Assembly (NCBI GenBank): GCA_024693925.1
Contig: JAILKH010000093.1
Coordinates: 1-38,525 of the forward strand
From: Lachnospiraceae bacterium
GTDB lineage: Bacteria; Bacillota; Clostridia; Lachnospirales; Lachnospiraceae
Length of the DNA stretch: 38,525 nt
Reading direction: 5' to 3'
In this document: positions 37,138 to 38,525 of the stretch, piece by piece
Layout: each line of letters begins with the position of its first letter
Position numbering within the stretch: the stretch's first letter is position 1
The notes under the pieces: generated by a model
Seen by the model: only the letters and a program-made list of their open reading frames with translations
Told to the model about the DNA's origin: nothing
The model's database searches: none
Program-made: the position numbers and the translations under genes

Positions 37138-37165
37138 ATTATAACCCGAAGACATATTCCTTCAA
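37138..37165 (-). promoter_or_regulatory. Predicted promoter of the methyltransferase-to-SGNH operon
   Basis: On the minus strand TTGAAG (37165-37160) is followed after 16 bases by a perfect TATAAT (37143-37138). The -35 starts immediately after the stop codon of the upstream transporter gene. The predicted leader to the methyltransferase ATG is about 85 nt. Confidence 0.6.
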
Positions 37166-37693
37166 TTAAAAGATCGCTCCGAATATTCCTGCCGATAACA
37201 GTCCCATTATAATACCCGCCAGCACAACACCAAGCATTACCGCTGTTACGCTTTCCTTAAATTTCATATCAAGAATAGATGCCGCCAGTGTACCTGTCCA
37301 TGCTCCCGTACCGGGAAGGGGTATACCTACGAATAAAAGCAGAGCTACAAACAAGCCATTCCCGGCCTTTGCCTGAAGTTTCTCTCCTCCCTTATGTCCT
37401 TTATCCAGACAAAAAGTAAAAAACCTGCCTATTATCGGTTTATCTTTTCCCCATTCCAAAACTTTTCTTGCAAAAAAGAAAATAACGGGAACCGGAAGCA
37501 TGTTACCTATCGCTATAACTATATACCCTATAAGCATATTGAATTCAGGATTCAGTTCATTAAACCACGCTGCTATGGGTATTGCTCCTCTCAATTCTAT
37601 TAACGGTATCATCGAAACAACAAAACATCCGATATACTGAGTTAATGTATTGGCCGTAAACGCCTGTGCTATGCTCTGTGCAAATGAACTCAT
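37166..37693 (-). CDS. Small multidrug-export family membrane protein (COG2426)
   Basis: The 175-residue membrane protein has about four to five helices, with SMIPLIELRGAIPIA (27-41) near the start. This ELRGAIP segment is the hallmark of the COG2426/Sm_multidrug_ex family. A second conserved stretch, VGIPLPGTGAWTGTLAA, follows after the FFARK loop. Despite the family name, the transported substrate is not established; the fold is related to DedA-type proteins with re-entrant loops. The ATG overlaps the hisC stop codon by 4 nt, so the two are translationally coupled. There is no obvious link to histidine synthesis. Confidence 0.92.
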   Translation of the reverse strand: MSSFAQSIAQAFTANTLTQYIGCFVVSMIPLIELRGAIPIAAWFNELNPEFNMLIGYIVIAIGNMLPVPVIFFFARKVLEWGKDKPIIGRFFTFCLDKGHKGGEKLQAKAGNGLFVALLLFVGIPLPGTGAWTGTLAASILDMKFKESVTAVMLGVVLAGIIMGLLSAGIFGAIF

Positions 37694-38525
37694 CCCACTA
37701 TCTCCTTTAATACTTTTATAAATTCCTTCATATCCTCTTTTGTACCTATCGATATACGAAGATAATCTGAAATCCTTTCTTTATTCCAGTGTCTCACATA
37801 AATATTTTTTTCTCTTAAACCCTTAAATATTTCCTCTGCGCTTATCCTCTTATGTCTGGCAAAGATAAAATTGGCTTTGGAATCCTCAAATTCAAAATCA
37901 AGTTCCTTAAGCTTTTCTTTTGTCCATTCTCTTGTGCTTATTACCCTGTTAACCGTTTCATTAAAATAGTCTGTATCCAGAACGGATTCCGTCGCAAGCT
38001 CTATCGAAGGATAATTCATTGTGTAGGAATTAAAAGCAAATTTTACATCCTTAAGATAACTTATCAGCTTTTCACTTCCGAAAGCCATGCCAATCCTTAA
38101 TCCCGCAAGCGCATGAGATTTTGACATCGTCTGTACTATTAAAAGATTCTCATATTTCTTAATAAGCGGCAAACAGCTTTCTCCTCCGAAATCAATATAT
38201 GCCTCATCTACGATCACCACACAATCAGGATTTGTACTCACTATTTCCTCAAACATGGCCGGATCTTCATATACACCCGTCGGAGCATTGGGATTCGGAA
38301 TTATGATCCCACCGCAGCCCTTGTTCAAATAATCATTTTTATCAATCTTGAAATTCTCCTTCAAGGGCATTGTTTCAAACGGCACCTTATGCACATTCGC
38401 CCACACATCATAAAACGAATAGGTAATGTCCGGAAACAATACCGGCTTATCGGAATTAAAAAATGTCATAAAAGACATTGAAAGAACATCATCCGAACCC
38501 ACACCCACAAATACATTATCAAAAT
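37690..38525 (-). CDS. hisC: Histidinol-phosphate aminotransferase (5' end beyond the window)
   Basis: The frame is open to the high-coordinate edge and continues past the internal GTG at 38508 with FDNVFVGVGSDDVL, which is colinear with HisC, so roughly 75 N-terminal residues are missing. It has the fold-type I PLP landmarks: GVGSDDVL (phosphate-binding region), IIPNPNAPTGV, VIVDEAYIDF, and TMSKSHALAGLRIG with the Schiff-base Lys. The C-terminal RISIGTKEDM block contains the substrate-carboxylate Arg. The enzyme transaminates imidazole acetol phosphate with glutamate in histidine synthesis. Other his genes are not visible, and related aminotransferases for tyrosine/phenylalanine or cobalamin side chains (CobD) look similar, so the symbol is likely rather than certain. 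Confidence 0.85.
   Translation of the reverse strand, partial: FDNVFVGVGSDDVLSMSFMTFFNSDKPVLFPDITYSFYDVWANVHKVPFETMPLKENFKIDKNDYLNKGCGGIIIPNPNAPTGVYEDPAMFEEIVSTNPDCVVIVDEAYIDFGGESCLPLIKKYENLLIVQTMSKSHALAGLRIGMAFGSEKLISYLKDVKFAFNSYTMNYPSIELATESVLDTDYFNETVNRVISTREWTKEKLKELDFEFEDSKANFIFARHKRISAEEIFKGLREKNIYVRHWNKERISDYLRISIGTKEDMKEFIKVLKEIVG

Overview
The window is 38.5 kb of AT-rich bacterial DNA in which every gene I can support lies on the minus strand, so transcription runs from high to low coordinates. The gene set is that of a Gram-positive clostridium, most likely a Lachnospiraceae member (Butyrivibrio/Roseburia/Coprococcus relatives). The reasons are AddAB rather than RecBCD, a type III glutamine synthetase, CIRCE-controlled groESL, strong AGGAGG-type ribosome binding sites, and several Firmicutes-type envelope proteins. 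The genus is inference; no rRNA or other decisive marker is present.

Layout in the direction of transcription. (1) 38525-37166: the 3' part of hisC, overlapping by 4 nt a COG2426 small membrane transporter. (2) 37165-27428: a promoter immediately after that stop codon leads a likely operon of a methyltransferase, a fused GHMP-kinase/nucleotidyltransferase, an HMGL-type aldolase with an extra C-terminal domain, a thiamine-diphosphate enzyme, a HAD phosphatase, an MBOAT O-acyltransferase and an SGNH-type partner. (3) 27325-25177: type III glutamine synthetase with a strong terminator. (4) 25141-12904: a clear promoter, then addB, addA, an ECF-type S-component-like protein, a large polytopic membrane protein, a repeat-bearing single-pass membrane protein and a family 2 glycosyltransferase, ending at a hairpin. 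(5) 12822-8545: dGTPase, an acyltransferase-3 protein and two family 2 glycosyltransferases. (6) 8511-6363: groES-groEL with promoter, CIRCE operator and terminator. (7) 6332-1: its own extended -10 promoter, then a DUF5672 glycosyltransferase-like protein, a GT-C-like membrane protein, an acyltransferase-3 protein, another GT-C-like membrane protein and the start of a GNAT acetyltransferase.

Two themes run through the window. The first is envelope glycan construction: three DPM1-like family 2 glycosyltransferases, three GT-C-like polytopic membrane proteins, two acyltransferase-3 proteins, one MBOAT/SGNH pair and one DUF5672 protein are interleaved with housekeeping genes (groESL, dgt, addAB, glnA). 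My inference is that the family 2 enzymes load sugars on polyprenyl phosphate, the membrane proteins transfer them outside the membrane, and the acyltransferases decorate the product. The second is the aldolase/TPP/kinase-nucleotidyltransferase set at 30.0-36.1 kb, which looks like a route to an unusual activated sugar or polyol. Its substrate cannot be read from sequence, and it is the best candidate here for undescribed biochemistry.

No tRNA, rRNA, insertion sequence, prophage or CRISPR array was seen. No intergenic gap exceeds about 215 bases.
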